Shown here in pieces: positions 50,781 to 61,274 of a stretch of DNA of 64,000 nt (the first letter of the stretch is position 1; each line of letters opens with the position of its first letter). Under the pieces are notes generated by a model. The model did no database searches and had not been told where the DNA came from. It saw only the letters and a program-made list of their open reading frames with translations. The stretch covers positions 1 through 64,000 of the forward strand of contig NZ_JAAKEI010000012.1 of assembly GCF_011039085.1 (NCBI RefSeq), written 5' to 3'. The stretch comes from Desulfovibrio sp. ZJ369. Lineage in GTDB: Bacteria > Desulfobacterota > Desulfovibrionia > Desulfovibrionales > Desulfovibrionaceae. A program made the position numbers and the translations under genes.

Positions 50781-51565
50781 CAGGCCTCCGCGCGGCCGCG
50801 CATGCTTTGGCGCGTTTCGGCGTGCGCGCCGCTTTTGTCTGTCTGCCGGGCAGCGCGGTAGGCGGCATAGCCGGCGGCCCGCAGGCGGCAGGCAGGGCAG
50901 ACCCCGCAGCCGTAGCCCCAGTCATGGCGCTTGCCGCGCTCGCCCTCATAGCAGGTATGGCTTTCCTCAAGGATCACTTCCACCAGCGCCGCGCCGCCCA
51001 GTTCCTCGGCCAGTTCCCAGGCATTGCATTTGCTGCGCCACATCAGCGGCGTGTGCAGGACGAAATCCGTAGCCATGCCCAGGTTCAGAGCCGCCTGCAT
51101 GGCCTTGATGCTGTCGTCGCGGCAATCCGGATAGCCGGAGGAATCACTCTGGCAGACGCCGAGCACGAGATGGCGGATATGCCTGGCATAGGCCCAGGCC
51201 GCGGCATGCAGGATGAAGAGCAGATTGCGGCCCGGCACAAAGGTATTGGGCAGGCCGTCCGGCCCGTTGTCGGCAATGGGCGCGGAGGAGGTCAGGGCCG
51301 TGTCTGCCAGTTGGCGGAAAATATCCAGCTCAAGTACAGCATCCGGCCCCAGCCGTTGCGCCCAGAGCGGAGTGCGGGCTGCCAGGGCCGCGCGAAGGCG
51401 CGCGCGGCAGGCCAGCTCCACGGAATGGCGTTGGCCGTAGTCAAAGCCCAGGGTGAACACGCGTTGAAAGCGGCTCAGAGCCCAGGCCAGGCAAGTGGCG
51501 GAGTCCTGCCCGCCGGAAAAGATGACCAGGGCCTGCTCGTGCTGTAAAGGGGTGGGGGCGTTCAT
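50780..51565 (-). CDS. queC: 7-cyano-7-deazaguanine synthase
   Basis: A 261-residue ATP-dependent enzyme that makes preQ0, the precursor of queuosine in tRNA. The P-loop is [54 protein letters not shown] and the zinc cysteines in [12 protein letters not shown] are diagnostic. The ATG at 51565 overlaps the nuclease gene by 4 bases. The C-terminal 25 residues past CRLRAAGY are an unusual charged tail. Other queuosine genes are not in the window. Confidence 0.93.
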   Translation of the reverse strand: MNAPTPLQHEQALVIFSGGQDSATCLAWALSRFQRVFTLGFDYGQRHSVELACRARLRAALAARTPLWAQRLGPDAVLELDIFRQLADTALTSSAPIADNGPDGLPNTFVPGRNLLFILHAAAWAYARHIRHLVLGVCQSDSSGYPDCRDDSIKAMQAALNLGMATDFVLHTPLMWRSKCNAWELAEELGGAALVEVILEESHTCYEGERGKRHDWGYGCGVCPACRLRAAGYAAYRAARQTDKSGAHAETRQSMRGRAEA

Positions 51566-52254
51566 GGTTGCGCGGGCCAGAACGGACAGACCCGGGCCGG
51601 AGCGTAGCCCGCAAGAAAAGCGTCCATCAGGGTACCGAAATAAATCCGGTTGCGGGGCTTGATGTGCTCGGCCTTCGGGCAGGCGGCCGGGAAGAAGCGC
51701 AGGGAAGTGCGGTTGCCGGTGTAATTCTCGCGCGCCAGCGGCAGGGAGAGCAACTGCGCCCACAGGCCCCGCCGCTCGCTGACGGCCTGCTCCTGCAGGC
51801 CGCGCAGGCGTTCCTGAAACTGCGGGCTTTGATCCTGGTGGGGATAGTAAAAGGCCGCGCCCCGGCTGAGCATCAGATCGCTGAGAGATTGGCCGTCCTC
51901 CAGGCGCACATCGGCCACAATCCGGCCGTGACGGTCCCGGCTGTTGATCCCTGCCGCGAACAGGCGCACTTTTTGGCCTTTGGCCAGGCGAGTGAGTTCC
52001 TCGCGCGACTGCCGGGCGTAGTACTGGGCTTTTTCTCCGTCATGCGCCAATTCCGGCGCGTCAATGCCCGCCAGCCGCACAATGCGCCGATCCGCAAGCA
52101 TGAGCGTGTCGCCGTCAAAACAGCGGGCCACCACGCCTGCCGGCTGGGGCAGGGGAATTTCCTGCCCCAGTGCCGTCAGGGGCAAAAGCAGGCAGCAGAG
52201 TACGAGAAAAAGAGCTGCTTGCAAGCGCGGAAGATTGTTGCGCGATATTGACAT
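51562..52254 (-). CDS. Exported thermonuclease-like (SNase) protein
   Basis: A 230-residue protein with a signal peptide ([17 protein letters not shown]). The SNase domain has [40 protein letters not shown] and [14 protein letters not shown], including the catalytic Asp, Arg and Glu region. Homologues degrade nucleic acids outside the cytoplasm. The last 60 residues ([20 protein letters not shown]) extend beyond the fold. It overlaps queC. Confidence 0.85.
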   Translation of the reverse strand: MSISRNNLPRLQAALFLVLCCLLLPLTALGQEIPLPQPAGVVARCFDGDTLMLADRRIVRLAGIDAPELAHDGEKAQYYARQSREELTRLAKGQKVRLFAAGINSRDRHGRIVADVRLEDGQSLSDLMLSRGAAFYYPHQDQSPQFQERLRGLQEQAVSERRGLWAQLLSLPLARENYTGNRTSLRFFPAACPKAEHIKPRNRIYFGTLMDAFLAGYAPARVCPFWPAQP

Positions 52255-52312
52255 CTCCACTTCCGTTACAATGGTATGTGAAAGATACCCTGGTCTGCTT
52301 TGGCGACGCCCG

Positions 52313-54082
52313 CTAGTTTTCGTAATAGGAGCGCAAGGGCTGGCTGCGCACCGGATGGCGGAGCTTGCGCAGGGCCTTGGCCTCAATCTGGCGGATGCGC
52401 TCGCGCGTCACATTGAAGAGCTTGCCCACTTCCTCAAGGGTGTGATCGCTCTTTTCCGCAATGCCGAAGCGCTTGCGCAAGACCTGCTCCTCGCGCGGGG
52501 TCAGATCCGCGAGCACGGCTGCCAGTTGCTCGGAAAGCTTGGTGTTGATCACTTCCTCGGCCGGGGCCACGGCCTTTTTGTCCTCAATGAAATCGCCCAG
52601 GCTGGAGTCTTCCTCGTCGCCGATGGGCGTTTCCAGGGAAATGGGCTCCTTGGCGATCTTGAGCACTTTCTTGACTTTTTCCACCGGGTATTCCATGCGC
52701 TCGGCAATTTCCTCGGGCGTGGGATCGCGGCCCAGTTCCTGCACCAGATAACGCGAGGTGCGGATCAGCTTGTTGATGGTTTCGATCATGTGCACCGGGA
52801 TGCGAATGGTCCGGGCCTGATCCGCAATGGCCCTGGTAATGGCCTGGCGGATCCACCAGGTGGCGTAGGTGGAAAACTTGTAACCGCGCTGGTACTCGAA
52901 TTTGTCCACGGCCTTCATCAGGCCGATATTGCCCTCCTGGATCAGATCCAGAAATTGCAGGCCGCGATTGGTGTATTTTTTGGCAATGGAGACCACCAGG
53001 CGCAGATTGGAGCGGATCAGCTCCTGCTTGGCGCGCATGGCCGCGGTATTGCCGCGCTTGATCCGCCAGAGCACCTCTTCCAGATCCCCGACGTTGTGGC
53101 AGCATTTTTCCTGGAGGCGCTTGAGAATTTCAATCTTGCCGATGATCATTTCCTTGAAGGAAAAGAGCTCGTCCACGCTGAGTTTCAGCTCGCGGGCCGC
53201 GGTGTTGGGGTTGATCTCCCGCTTTTCCAGACCGTCGAACATGGCCTGAATTTCCCCCTGCGTGCGGCCGGTGGAGAGAATATAGGCTGAGAGATCGCGC
53301 TGGCAGTTGTGCATCTGGCGCACATAATCCTCAACCGTTTCAATGATCCGGTCAATGAGGGTTTTTTCCAGCTTGATGTCGCGCAGGCGGGTGACGATTT
53401 CTTCCTTGAAGCTGATAATTTCTTTCTGGATGGCCGCGACCCGGCGCTCCAGGGTGCAGCAGTCATCCAGCTTTTTGTAGATCTTGCGTTTTTTCTTGAA
53501 AACCTGCTTGATTTCATCCAGGAGCAGAATAACCCGCGAGCGCTGGTTCATTTCATCTTCGCTGGGGTCGTCCTCCTCAATGGTTTTGACCACATCCTTG
53601 AGTTTGATGCGGTTCTGGCGCAGATCTTCGCCCACATTGATCAGTTCTTCCACTGCCACGGGCACTTCCACCAGAGCGTAGAGCACGTCCTGCTCGCCCA
53701 TTTCGATCTTTTTGGCAATGACTACTTCGCCGTCGCGATCCAGCAAGGGGACTGCGCCCATTTCGCGCAGATACATGCGCACCGGGTCAGTGCTGCGGGA
53801 CGAGTAATCGGCTGATTCCTCGTCCTCGGCCAGATCCAGCGCGCTTTCGCTTACGTCGTCGTCGCTTTCGGCGGCAGTGGCGGAAATTTTCTTCCCGTCC
53901 TTCTCCGAATCCACTATAACGATTTCCAGCTGTTCAAAGATGCCGATGATCTCTTCAAATTGTTCGGGCGTGCTCATTTCCACGGGCAGAGCTTTGTTGA
54001 CCTCTTCAAAGGTCAAAAAGCCCGTGCCCTTGCCTTTTGCAATGAGCGATTGAATTTGCTGGATGTCTTTTAGATTACTCAT
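52313..54082 (-). CDS. rpoD: Primary sigma factor RpoD
   Basis: A 589-residue primary sigma factor. Region 1.2 ([20 protein letters not shown]), region 2 ([40 protein letters not shown]), region 3 ([20 protein letters not shown]) and region 4 ([39 protein letters not shown]) are complete. The acidic N-terminal region 1.1 is present. The ATG at 54082 overlaps the end of dnaG by 8 bases. The dnaG-rpoD order is the usual macromolecular synthesis operon, though rpsU here is several genes upstream. Confidence 0.97.
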   Translation of the reverse strand: MSNLKDIQQIQSLIAKGKGTGFLTFEEVNKALPVEMSTPEQFEEIIGIFEQLEIVIVDSEKDGKKISATAAESDDDVSESALDLAEDEESADYSSRSTDPVRMYLREMGAVPLLDRDGEVVIAKKIEMGEQDVLYALVEVPVAVEELINVGEDLRQNRIKLKDVVKTIEEDDPSEDEMNQRSRVILLLDEIKQVFKKKRKIYKKLDDCCTLERRVAAIQKEIISFKEEIVTRLRDIKLEKTLIDRIIETVEDYVRQMHNCQRDLSAYILSTGRTQGEIQAMFDGLEKREINPNTAARELKLSVDELFSFKEMIIGKIEILKRLQEKCCHNVGDLEEVLWRIKRGNTAAMRAKQELIRSNLRLVVSIAKKYTNRGLQFLDLIQEGNIGLMKAVDKFEYQRGYKFSTYATWWIRQAITRAIADQARTIRIPVHMIETINKLIRTSRYLVQELGRDPTPEEIAERMEYPVEKVKKVLKIAKEPISLETPIGDEEDSSLGDFIEDKKAVAPAEEVINTKLSEQLAAVLADLTPREEQVLRKRFGIAEKSDHTLEEVGKLFNVTRERIRQIEAKALRKLRHPVRSQPLRSYYEN

Positions 54083-55793
54083 GCCCTTTCTCCAAGGTTT
54101 CCTGCAGTGCGCGAAGATAATCCAAATCAGCTGCAAAGTCACCTGTGCCGGTGTTTTGACGTAACGCTGCGGAAACAGACGATTTTTGTGCCGAGACATA
54201 GTAGGCGTCCAAATCCCGGCGCAGAAATTCCAACTCCTTGTCGCCGTTGTCCCGCGGCGCTGCCTCAGGGCCGCGGCAAAACGACCAGAAATTTTTTTCC
54301 CGTTGATCCAGGTGATAGGGGGCTTCTTCTCCCATTTCCTCGATTTTGTCCCAGAGCTGCCGGGCAATGGCCGACTGCAAGGCCAGATCCGCGCCCAGGG
54401 CGCGCAGATCGGCGAGACGTTCCGGATAGCGCACCGCATACATCATGATCTGACGGTCGCGCATGTTCTGGCGGGCCAGGCTTGGCCTGGGCGCAACGCC
54501 TCTGCGCCCCCGTTCCGCCGGGGGAAAGAGGCCGCGACGCAACTCCGCCTCTGAAATCTGCAACTCCCCGGCCAGGCGCGAGGCACAGGAGTTCACCAGC
54601 TCGGGCAGCTCAATCCGGCGCAGGAAATTGCGCGCCCACTCCACGGTTTCCCGCGGGGCCAGGGCCTTGAGCACGTCCACGCAAAAGCGCAGGCCGTCAG
54701 GCGCTTTGGCCTGCAAGGCCTCAAAGGCTTCCGTGCCTGCGGTGCGCAGCAGGCTGTCAATGTCTTCCCCTTCGGGCAGCAGCACCACAGAGCAGGCCAG
54801 GCCGCGCGCAAGCAGCATTTCGCAGGAGCGCAGGGCGGCCTTGCGCCCGGCCCGGTCCCCGTCGAAGAGCAGGACGAGCTGCGAGGCAAAACCCGAAAGG
54901 CGTTTGATCTGATCCGGGGTAAGGGCCGTGCCCAGCACGCCCACGGCATTGTCATAGCCGAACTGGTGCAGGGTGAGCACGTCCATATAGCCTTCGGTCA
55001 GAAGGACGCGGCCCGAAGTGGTGATGCCCCGCCGGGCCTGGGCCAGCCCGTAAAGATGCTCGCCTTTTTTGTAAAGGGGCGTGTCCGCGCTGTTGATGTA
55101 CTTGGCCTCGTCCTCCCCGGCGATGATCCGGCCCCCGAAAGCAATGATCTGGTTGGACAGGCTCTTGATGGGAAAGATCAGCCGCCCCCGGAAGCGGTCA
55201 TAGGCCCGGCCGTTGCCCGACAGGCCGAGCAGGCCGGCTTCCACGGCCAGCCGGCTTGCAAAACCGGCGCGGCGCAGGGCGTCGGCTAACGATTGCCACT
55301 CGCGCCGCGCCCAGCCAAGGCCGAAACGCTGCACAATTTCCTCGCTCAGCCCGCGCTTTTCAATGTAGGCGCGGCATTCGGCGGCTTCGGGACTGGCGAG
55401 AGCCGCGCTGAAATGGCCTGCGGCCAGCTCGTACATGCGCAGCATCTGCTGCCGGGCCGAACGGCGTTGCCGCTCCTCGCCCTGCCGGGCCGGATCGCTG
55501 CCTCCGCGCTCAATGCTGATTCCGGCCTCGGCAGCCAGTTGCTCCAGACATTCTTTGAAGTCCAGGCCGTTGATCCGGCCGTAAAAATCAAAAATGTCGC
55601 CTGAGGCGTGGCAGCCGAAACAATAAAACAGGCCCTGATCCTCGTTGACCGAAAAGGAGGGTTTGGTTTCCTGATGAAAGGGGCAGGGCGCCACCCAGCG
55701 CGGGCCGTTGCGCTTAAGATCCACATAGCGGCGCACCATGTCCACGATGTTCAGGCGCTCTTTGATGGCGCGGATGGCGTCCCTGGATTGCAT
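54075..55793 (-). CDS. dnaG: DNA primase
   Basis: A 572-residue primase. The zinc-binding set is C37, H40, C58, C61 ([17 protein letters not shown]). The TOPRIM core has [17 protein letters not shown] and [15 protein letters not shown]. The helicase-binding C-terminal domain is present (helical, to residue 572). The ATG at 55793 is the family start; the frame is open upstream but unrelated. It makes RNA primers at the replication fork. It overlaps rpoD. Confidence 0.97.
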   Translation of the reverse strand: MQSRDAIRAIKERLNIVDMVRRYVDLKRNGPRWVAPCPFHQETKPSFSVNEDQGLFYCFGCHASGDIFDFYGRINGLDFKECLEQLAAEAGISIERGGSDPARQGEERQRRSARQQMLRMYELAAGHFSAALASPEAAECRAYIEKRGLSEEIVQRFGLGWARREWQSLADALRRAGFASRLAVEAGLLGLSGNGRAYDRFRGRLIFPIKSLSNQIIAFGGRIIAGEDEAKYINSADTPLYKKGEHLYGLAQARRGITTSGRVLLTEGYMDVLTLHQFGYDNAVGVLGTALTPDQIKRLSGFASQLVLLFDGDRAGRKAALRSCEMLLARGLACSVVLLPEGEDIDSLLRTAGTEAFEALQAKAPDGLRFCVDVLKALAPRETVEWARNFLRRIELPELVNSCASRLAGELQISEAELRRGLFPPAERGRRGVAPRPSLARQNMRDRQIMMYAVRYPERLADLRALGADLALQSAIARQLWDKIEEMGEEAPYHLDQREKNFWSFCRGPEAAPRDNGDKELEFLRRDLDAYYVSAQKSSVSAALRQNTGTGDFAADLDYLRALQETLEKGHE

Positions 55794-55945
55794 GCGGCTC
55801 TGTGCTCCGATCCGGCGTTGCTGCGGAAAAGCCGTAACGCGACATGGTGAACGACACGCTTGCCGAAGGCAGTCTCCGCATGGGGAAGCCCCGGCCCTGT
55901 TGCCGGTCGGCGTTTGTGCGCTGCGTCTGGCCGCAACGACAAGCG

Positions 55946-58324
55946 TCAACGAAAAGTGACGATGGTCATGCCGTCGCCGCCCCGATCTTCAGGCGCCACG
56001 GCAAAATGCTCCACTGCCGGAAAGGCGCGCAAAAACTGGTGGAGTTCGCGACGCAACGCGCCGGTGCCGCGCCCGTGAACGATTTCCACTTCGGAAAAAC
56101 CGGCCAGAAGGGCCTTGTCCAGAAAGCGTTCCGCTTCGGCCAGGGCCTGATCCGCGCGCATGCCGCGCACATCCAGACGCAGGGAGGCGGCTTCGCCGCT
56201 GTCCTTGCGCAGGGCCGCGCGCGGGCCGGGCACAACAGCCGCGCTGGTCTTGCCCGCGCCCTGGCGCAAATCCTTCATTTCAGCCCACAGGCTGACGCCG
56301 TTCATGTCCAGGCGCACCCGCTTGCGGCGCGCGTCCACATCCGTGATCACGCCGCGTTTGTTGAAAACGCTGTGCAGCACGCTCTGTCCCGGCGCAAAAT
56401 GTTGCGGCAGGGGTAAAACGGACTGCGCATCAGCGTCGTTCGCCGGGGCCAAGGAGGCGCGCAGGCGCGACATTTCCTTCAGGGCCTGCTTGTGCGTGGC
56501 GCGGCCCTCCTTCCAGGCGCGCATCAGTTCGGCGGCCTTGCCGCGCACTTCTTCGTAGAGGCGGCCGCGTTCCTTTTCCAGGCGCTCCCGCGTCTCCTGC
56601 GTGGCGCGGCGGGCTTTTTCCTGCTCAGCGCGCAGCGCGGCCAGCTCTTGCTCGCGCCGGGCCGCCAGATCGTTGAGGCGGCCCAGAAGCGCGCTGGCGT
56701 CCTGGCCGTCCTGCAACAAATAATGCTCGGCCCTGCGCAAAATGGCTTCCGGCAGGCCGTGCTCCCGCGCCACGTCCAGGGCCTGGCTGGCCCCGACCTG
56801 ATCATAAGCCATCTTGAAAAGCGGCTTTTTGCTGTGCGGATCAAACAGCATGGACGCGGCCCGCGCGCCGTCGCGGGTCAGGGCGTACGTCTTGAGCGCC
56901 GGGAAATGGGTTGCCGCCAGCACAAAGGTATGTTTCTCCAGCAGTTCGTCAAGAACCGCCTGGGCCAGAGCCGCGCCCTGGGCCGGATCCGTGCCCGCGC
57001 CGAACTCATCCAGCAGCACAAGGGCCTGGCCGTCCAGATGCTTCCAGGCCTTGGCCAGATGGTCGATCTGGGCTGTGAAGGTGGAAACATTGTCCGCCAG
57101 GCTCTGCTCGTCGCCGATAAAAGCATCCATGCGGCTGAACCAGGGCAGATGCGAACCCTTGCCCACGGGCACGGGCAGGCCGCTGAGGGCCATGGCCGCC
57201 GTCAGGCCCAGGGTTTTCAGGCAGACTGTCTTGCCGCCGGCATTGCCGCCGGTGATCACCAGGGCGCGCTCGCCGGGGCGCAGCAGAATATCCAGGGGCC
57301 GCACCGCGCCGTCCGCGGTCCCCGCAGGGGCCGAGCCGCCGGGCGCGGCCGCGCGGGCCAGGGCAAGCAGGGGATGGCGGGCCGCATGCAGGCTGATGCC
57401 TTCCTCCACCGGGGAAAGCGTCAGGCAGCGGCCGTCAAAAAGGGCGGCCAGGCGCCGTTTGGCCTGCAAAACGTCCAGGCGGGCCAGGAGCTCCAGGGCA
57501 GCCTGGGCGCCGGGCAGCTCTGCCGCAAGCAGCCCGCGCAGATAGGCGAGCACTTTCTGCTCTTCCTCGCGCTCTTCATGCTTGAGCTCCTGGAGGCGGT
57601 TGTTGATCGCCACCAGAAACATGGGCTCAAAATAACAGGTCTCGCCGGTCTGGGACCAATCATGGATGATGCCCTGCATACGGCCCTTGAAATTGGCCTT
57701 CAGCGGCAGAACATAGCGATCCGAGGAAAGCGTCATGAATTCGTCCTGCAAATACGGCAGCATATTGTATTGCAGGGCAAAATCCCTGACCTTGCGTATG
57801 CAGCTCTGGTGCAAACGCCGCAACTCGCCGCGCAGGCGATAGAGTTCCGGCGAGCTTTCGTCTTTGAGCAGGCCATCGTCGGAGATGCAGCGGAGCAGCG
57901 CGGCCGTGAGCTGCACGGGCAGAGGCGCGGCTTCGGCCAGAGTCAGAAGGTGCGGCCAGAGCTGCGGCGCGTCGGGCGTGGCAATGGCCGCATGAGCGGC
58001 CTTTGCCTGGCGGAGCATTTCGCGCAGCGCCCAGAAGGCGTCGGTATCCGGCAGGATTTCACGGCCCGGCGTCGATGCGCGCAAAAGGCTGCCCACGTCC
58101 GGAAAAGCGGCAAGATTGAAAGCCGCGCTCTCGCCGGACCGGGGCTGCGCGGCCCAGACGGCCGCTTCCTCATAGAGCCGGACGGCCAGGGTCACGGCCT
58201 CGCTGTCCGGCAGCGGCAAAAGCGCAAGGGCGCGTTCGCGCCCTGCGCAGGAACAGCAGAGAGCGGCGAGCTGCTCGATGATTTTGCCGAATTCGAGGGC
58301 TTGAAGCGTTCGCGCGTGTATCAT
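55946..58324 (-). CDS. mutS2: MutS2-type ATPase with Smr domain
   Basis: A 792-residue MutS2. The core has the lever and ATPase (Walker A VITGGNAGGKTVCLKTLGL, Walker B LVLLDEFGAGTDPAQGAALA), a coiled-coil clamp at about 510-640, and the C-terminal Smr nuclease domain (LDVRGMRADQALAEAERFLD, EIVHGRGTGALRRELHQFL). It lacks the MutS mismatch-recognition domain, as expected. Members rescue collided ribosomes or suppress recombination, depending on species. A 127-base gap separates it from dnaG and the next gene upstream on this strand is yqeY. Confidence 0.95.
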   Translation of the reverse strand: MIHARTLQALEFGKIIEQLAALCCSCAGRERALALLPLPDSEAVTLAVRLYEEAAVWAAQPRSGESAAFNLAAFPDVGSLLRASTPGREILPDTDAFWALREMLRQAKAAHAAIATPDAPQLWPHLLTLAEAAPLPVQLTAALLRCISDDGLLKDESSPELYRLRGELRRLHQSCIRKVRDFALQYNMLPYLQDEFMTLSSDRYVLPLKANFKGRMQGIIHDWSQTGETCYFEPMFLVAINNRLQELKHEEREEEQKVLAYLRGLLAAELPGAQAALELLARLDVLQAKRRLAALFDGRCLTLSPVEEGISLHAARHPLLALARAAAPGGSAPAGTADGAVRPLDILLRPGERALVITGGNAGGKTVCLKTLGLTAAMALSGLPVPVGKGSHLPWFSRMDAFIGDEQSLADNVSTFTAQIDHLAKAWKHLDGQALVLLDEFGAGTDPAQGAALAQAVLDELLEKHTFVLAATHFPALKTYALTRDGARAASMLFDPHSKKPLFKMAYDQVGASQALDVAREHGLPEAILRRAEHYLLQDGQDASALLGRLNDLAARREQELAALRAEQEKARRATQETRERLEKERGRLYEEVRGKAAELMRAWKEGRATHKQALKEMSRLRASLAPANDADAQSVLPLPQHFAPGQSVLHSVFNKRGVITDVDARRKRVRLDMNGVSLWAEMKDLRQGAGKTSAAVVPGPRAALRKDSGEAASLRLDVRGMRADQALAEAERFLDKALLAGFSEVEIVHGRGTGALRRELHQFLRAFPAVEHFAVAPEDRGGDGMTIVTFR

Positions 58325-58528
58325 TGTTACCTTATAAGACGTAAGCGGGCAGAAGCAAGACGGCTGGAGTTTTTCACCCTTGCGCCCCGTGGTGATCCGG
58401 ATTGCGCGGCAAGAGAGCATTTCCGGCGCGATCCTTCCCGCAAATGCGTGCAACTCGCGGGTTGCAGGCGCGGGGAATCTGCTCCCGCGCGGCCGTGTTC
58501 GAGCCGCGGCGGCAGAGAGCGGAGAATT

Positions 58529-58981
58529 TCAAGCGAGCCGCTTTTTCACCGCTTCGGAGAGGATTTTGCCATCCACCCGGCCCTTGTAAGCAGCCATGAT
58601 CGCGGAGATCACCCGGCCCATGTCCCTGGGAGCGGCGGCCTGGAGATCGGCGATGGTTGTCTCGATGATTTCCGCCAATTCCTCGCGGCTGAGGGGCCTG
58701 GGCAGGTATTCCTGCAAAATTTTCAGCTCCGCGGCTTCCTTATCGGCCAGATCTGCCCGCCTGGCGGCCGTATACTGCTCGATGGAATCCTGCCGCTGCT
58801 TGCTTTCCCTGATGATCACGTCCAGCATTTCCGCGTCGGAAAGCTCGCCGCCCGGGCGTTTGAACTCCACAAGGCGATTTTTGGCCGCGGTTTTCAGCAG
58901 CCGCAGCACCGCAAGACGCACGCTGTCTTTAGCCTTGTACGCCTGGATATATTCTTTTTCAATTTGTTCGGATAGGCTCAT
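58529..58981 (-). CDS. yqeY: GatB/YqeY-family protein
   Basis: A 150-residue helical protein. YIQAYKAKDSVRLAVLRLLK, VIIRESKQRQDSIEQY, EYLPRPLSREELAEII and MGRVISAIMAAYKGRVDGK are the YqeY signature, the tail domain shared with GatB that contacts tRNA. It is usually next to rpsU and dnaG, as here. Exact role unknown. Confidence 0.92.
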   Translation of the reverse strand: MSLSEQIEKEYIQAYKAKDSVRLAVLRLLKTAAKNRLVEFKRPGGELSDAEMLDVIIRESKQRQDSIEQYTAARRADLADKEAAELKILQEYLPRPLSREELAEIIETTIADLQAAAPRDMGRVISAIMAAYKGRVDGKILSEAVKKRLA

Positions 58982-59380
58982 GGCAATGGGGGGTGAAAGT
59001 ATGAAGAAAAGCGGAAAATGCGGGAAACCCGTCCGGGTTTCCCGCATGATCACTCCTGGGAGACGAATGCGCGGGGCGTCAGGCGCGCAATTTTCACGGG
59101 CAAAGCCGTACCGCGCCTGCCGCTTTGGCGTGAGCCACGCAAAAAAGCGTTTTTCTGCCTTGCTCAGCCTGCCGCCGTGGGCGGCGCGCAACCTCTTGCA
59201 AGGTTGCGCCCGGTTTCGCGCGCTGCTCCGCCGGGGATTGGTTCTTTAGTGATTTTTTTTGCCTTCCCGCTTCGTCCCACCGCGCTTTTTCTTCCGAACG
59301 CGCGCCAACAGGGAGCGCATTCTTTCCGCACAGTTTATTTTTTTGCGGGAAAGGCAAAACTCCTCACTGGGCCAACAGTC

Positions 59381-59584
59381 TTAGGCCTGATTCATTTTTC
59401 TGATTTTTTTCAGCAGGCGCTTGCGCGCGGCGGCCTTCTTCTTCTTGCGCATAACGCTGGGTTTTTCATAATGCTGGCGTTTTTTCATTTCAGAAAGAAT
59501 GCCGGCCTTTTCCACCTGCTTTTTAAAGCGGCGCAGCGCAATGTCAAAGTTATAGTCGTCTTCGTTGAGAAAAACTCCGGGCAA
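59381..59584 (-). CDS. rpsU: 30S ribosomal protein S21
   Basis: A 67-residue very basic protein: [20 protein letters not shown], then [20 protein letters not shown] and a basic tail. The family start corresponds to a TTG at 59584, with GGGGGTG 6 bases upstream; there is no nearby in-frame ATG that fits. A longer frame reaching 59671 has no S21-like residues. It heads the yqeY-mutS2-dnaG-rpoD block. Confidence 0.92.
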   Translation of the reverse strand: MPGVFLNEDDYNFDIALRRFKKQVEKAGILSEMKKRQHYEKPSVMRKKKKAAARKRLLKKIRKMNQA

Positions 59585-59987
59585 AAATATCACCCCCTTC
59601 CAAAGCAGCGTTGACTTTTTGGAAAAGTCACAGTCGTCATTCGGCCACAAAACGCTGTTATCGGTGGCCACATGCCTGTACGGCTCCTGCGTCGCCTGCG
59701 GGAGCAGCCTCCCTGGCTGACTTCGGCCGCTTTGGCTTGCTCACGCCGCCGGACGTAAAAAGGCGGCTTTGCAGCAGGTGGCGTAATGAGGGCTGACCCT
59801 AGCCCAGGGCCGGAAAAAAAGCAAGCCAATTTGCGGCAAGCCCCTGCGCGGCATTGCGGCTGCCGCGCAAACAGGCCGCATGCCCCAAGCGCGCCCGCCG
59901 GGAAGAAGCCCGGACGGACCTGGCGGGATCCGCGTTGCCCTGCAAAGCGCAAAGCTTTGCGGGGCGGCGCAGGGCTGAACACTCGCG
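59585..59987. other. Gene-free stretch between rpsU and hup
   Basis: No gene. It includes one end of the TAGGGTCAGCCC repeat family near 59.75-59.80 kb and G+C-rich sequence without ORF character. The rpsU promoter must lie here. Confidence 0.4.
59750..59803. repeat. Solo end of the TAGGGTCAGCCC repeat family
   Basis: AAAAGGCGGCTTTGCAGCAG, then GTGG and TAATGAGGGCTGACCCTAG, match the left end of the 5514-5692 element over about 45 bases with one short difference. No second end is found within 500 bases. Confidence 0.75.
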
Positions 59988-60020
59988 CAACGGCAAGCCC
60001 GGAAGCGGGACTTGCCGTTG
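59988..60020 (-). terminator. Hairpin 3' of hup
   Basis: CAACGGCAAG (59988-59997) pairs with CTTGCCGTTG (60011-60020) across CCCGGAAGCGGGA, which can extend the stem. It lies 36 bases past the hup stop on the minus strand. No U-run follows, so it may be a stabilising or factor-dependent terminator. Confidence 0.5.
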
Positions 60021-60055
60021 TGGAGATTGCGTATATTGGACGGAAAGCCGGAGAA

Positions 60056-60328
60056 TCAGTTAAGCGCGTCCTTGAGCATTTTGCCCGGACGAAATTTGAC
60101 CATTTTGCAGGCGGGGATGGTCAGGGCCGCGCCGGTGCGCGGGTTGCGCCCCTGGCGGGCTTTGCGGCTTTCCACGGCAAAAGTGCCGAAGCCGGTGAGC
60201 GTCAGTTTGGATTCTTTGGTCAGCGTCTCTTCCACGGAAGCCAGAAAAGCATTAAGCGCGCGTTCAGCGGCAGCTTTGGTCAGATTAGCCTTGTCGGCGA
60301 TTTTTTCAACCAGATCAGCCTTAGTCAT
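60056..60328 (-). CDS. hup: HU-type DNA-binding protein
   Basis: A 90-residue nucleoid protein. TKADLVEKIADKANLTKAAA, LTLTGFGTFAVESRKARQGR, NPRTGAALTIPA and FRPGKMLKDALN are the HU signature, including the NP at the arm tip. AGGAGG lies 6 bases before the ATG at 60328. It is a single gene between rpsU and rsmA. Confidence 0.96.
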   Translation of the reverse strand: MTKADLVEKIADKANLTKAAAERALNAFLASVEETLTKESKLTLTGFGTFAVESRKARQGRNPRTGAALTIPACKMVKFRPGKMLKDALN

Positions 60329-60433
60329 CAGCGTATCCTCCTGAAGATTTGCCAAAGGTATTGCGCTTTGGCTCCCCCAAGCCTGTGGTCCAAAACCACT
60401 ACGCGCAACACCGATATAGTAACGGACAGTAAG

Positions 60434-61264
60434 TCAACCTCTTTTAGGAAAGCTTGTCAAGGTTTGGGCCAAGAAAGAGGCCAGCCGCTGGAAATCGCGT
60501 ATGCAGAGAGATTCCGGCCTGAGGCTGGGATCAAGGCCCATGTCTTTCAACCCTGTTTCCAGAACCGGCAGACCGGCCCGGCGGAAAATGCCGCCCAATT
60601 GCTTGCGGCGCTGTTGAAAACAGATCCGCAGCAGGCGGGCCAAAGCTTCGGGATGCGCGGGCCGTTGCGCCAAGGGAAGCGGATCAAAGGAAAGCACGGC
60701 TGAATCCACCCTGGGCGGCGGCTGGAAAGCGCCCGGACCCACCACAAACTCCAGATGCGGGCGCGCATGACTCTGCACCCAGACGGAAAGCGCGCCGTAC
60801 TGGCCGTTGCCCGGCGCGGCGGCCAGGCGTTGCCCCACTTCTTTTTGAACCATGAACACGGCTCTGCTCAGCCCCGCGGCCCGGGAGACAATATCCCAGA
60901 TCAAGGGGGAAGCGACATTGTACGGCAGGTTGCCGACGATTTTCCAGGGCTGATCGGGCTGCATCCGTCGCCAGTCAAAGCAGAGCGCGTCCATCAGCAC
61001 GGCCTGGGTGCGCGGCCCGGCCAGTCGCCCGCGTTCCCTTGCCCAATGCCGATCTTTTTCCAGCAGGAGCAAACGGCTGTGCGGCAAGGCTTCCAGGGCC
61101 CGGGTCAACGCGCCGGGGCCAGGGCCGATTTCCAGAATGCGGTCGTCAGGGCCGGGCAGGAGCAGGGCCGCGATGCGCGCGCAGATTTCTTCCCGGCGCA
61201 GAAAGTGCTGGCCCAGGCTTTTTTTGGCAGGCGGCGCGCCTTGCGCCCTGGCGGGAAAAGACAT
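60434..61264 (-). CDS. rsmA: 16S rRNA dimethyladenosine transferase
   Basis: A 276-residue SAM-dependent methyltransferase (KsgA/RsmA) that dimethylates two adenosines near the 3' end of 16S rRNA. KSLGQHFLRREEICARIAAL, ILEIGPGPGALTRALEALP, and the catalytic IVGNLPYNVASPLIWDIV are diagnostic; GAFQPPPRVDSAVLSFDPL follows. The ATG at 61264 lies 10 bases past the EF-G stop, so the two are probably in one operon. Confidence 0.95.
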   Translation of the reverse strand: MSFPARAQGAPPAKKSLGQHFLRREEICARIAALLLPGPDDRILEIGPGPGALTRALEALPHSRLLLLEKDRHWARERGRLAGPRTQAVLMDALCFDWRRMQPDQPWKIVGNLPYNVASPLIWDIVSRAAGLSRAVFMVQKEVGQRLAAAPGNGQYGALSVWVQSHARPHLEFVVGPGAFQPPPRVDSAVLSFDPLPLAQRPAHPEALARLLRICFQQRRKQLGGIFRRAGLPVLETGLKDMGLDPSLRPESLCIRDFQRLASFLAQTLTSFPKRG

Positions 61265-61274
61265 GCCTATTCCC

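Noticed and set aside
56492-58975. 827-codon plus-strand open frame antisense to mutS2
   Set aside because: Composition typical of a shadow (Gly/Ala/Arg/His-rich), no recognisable domain, opposite a complete MutS2.
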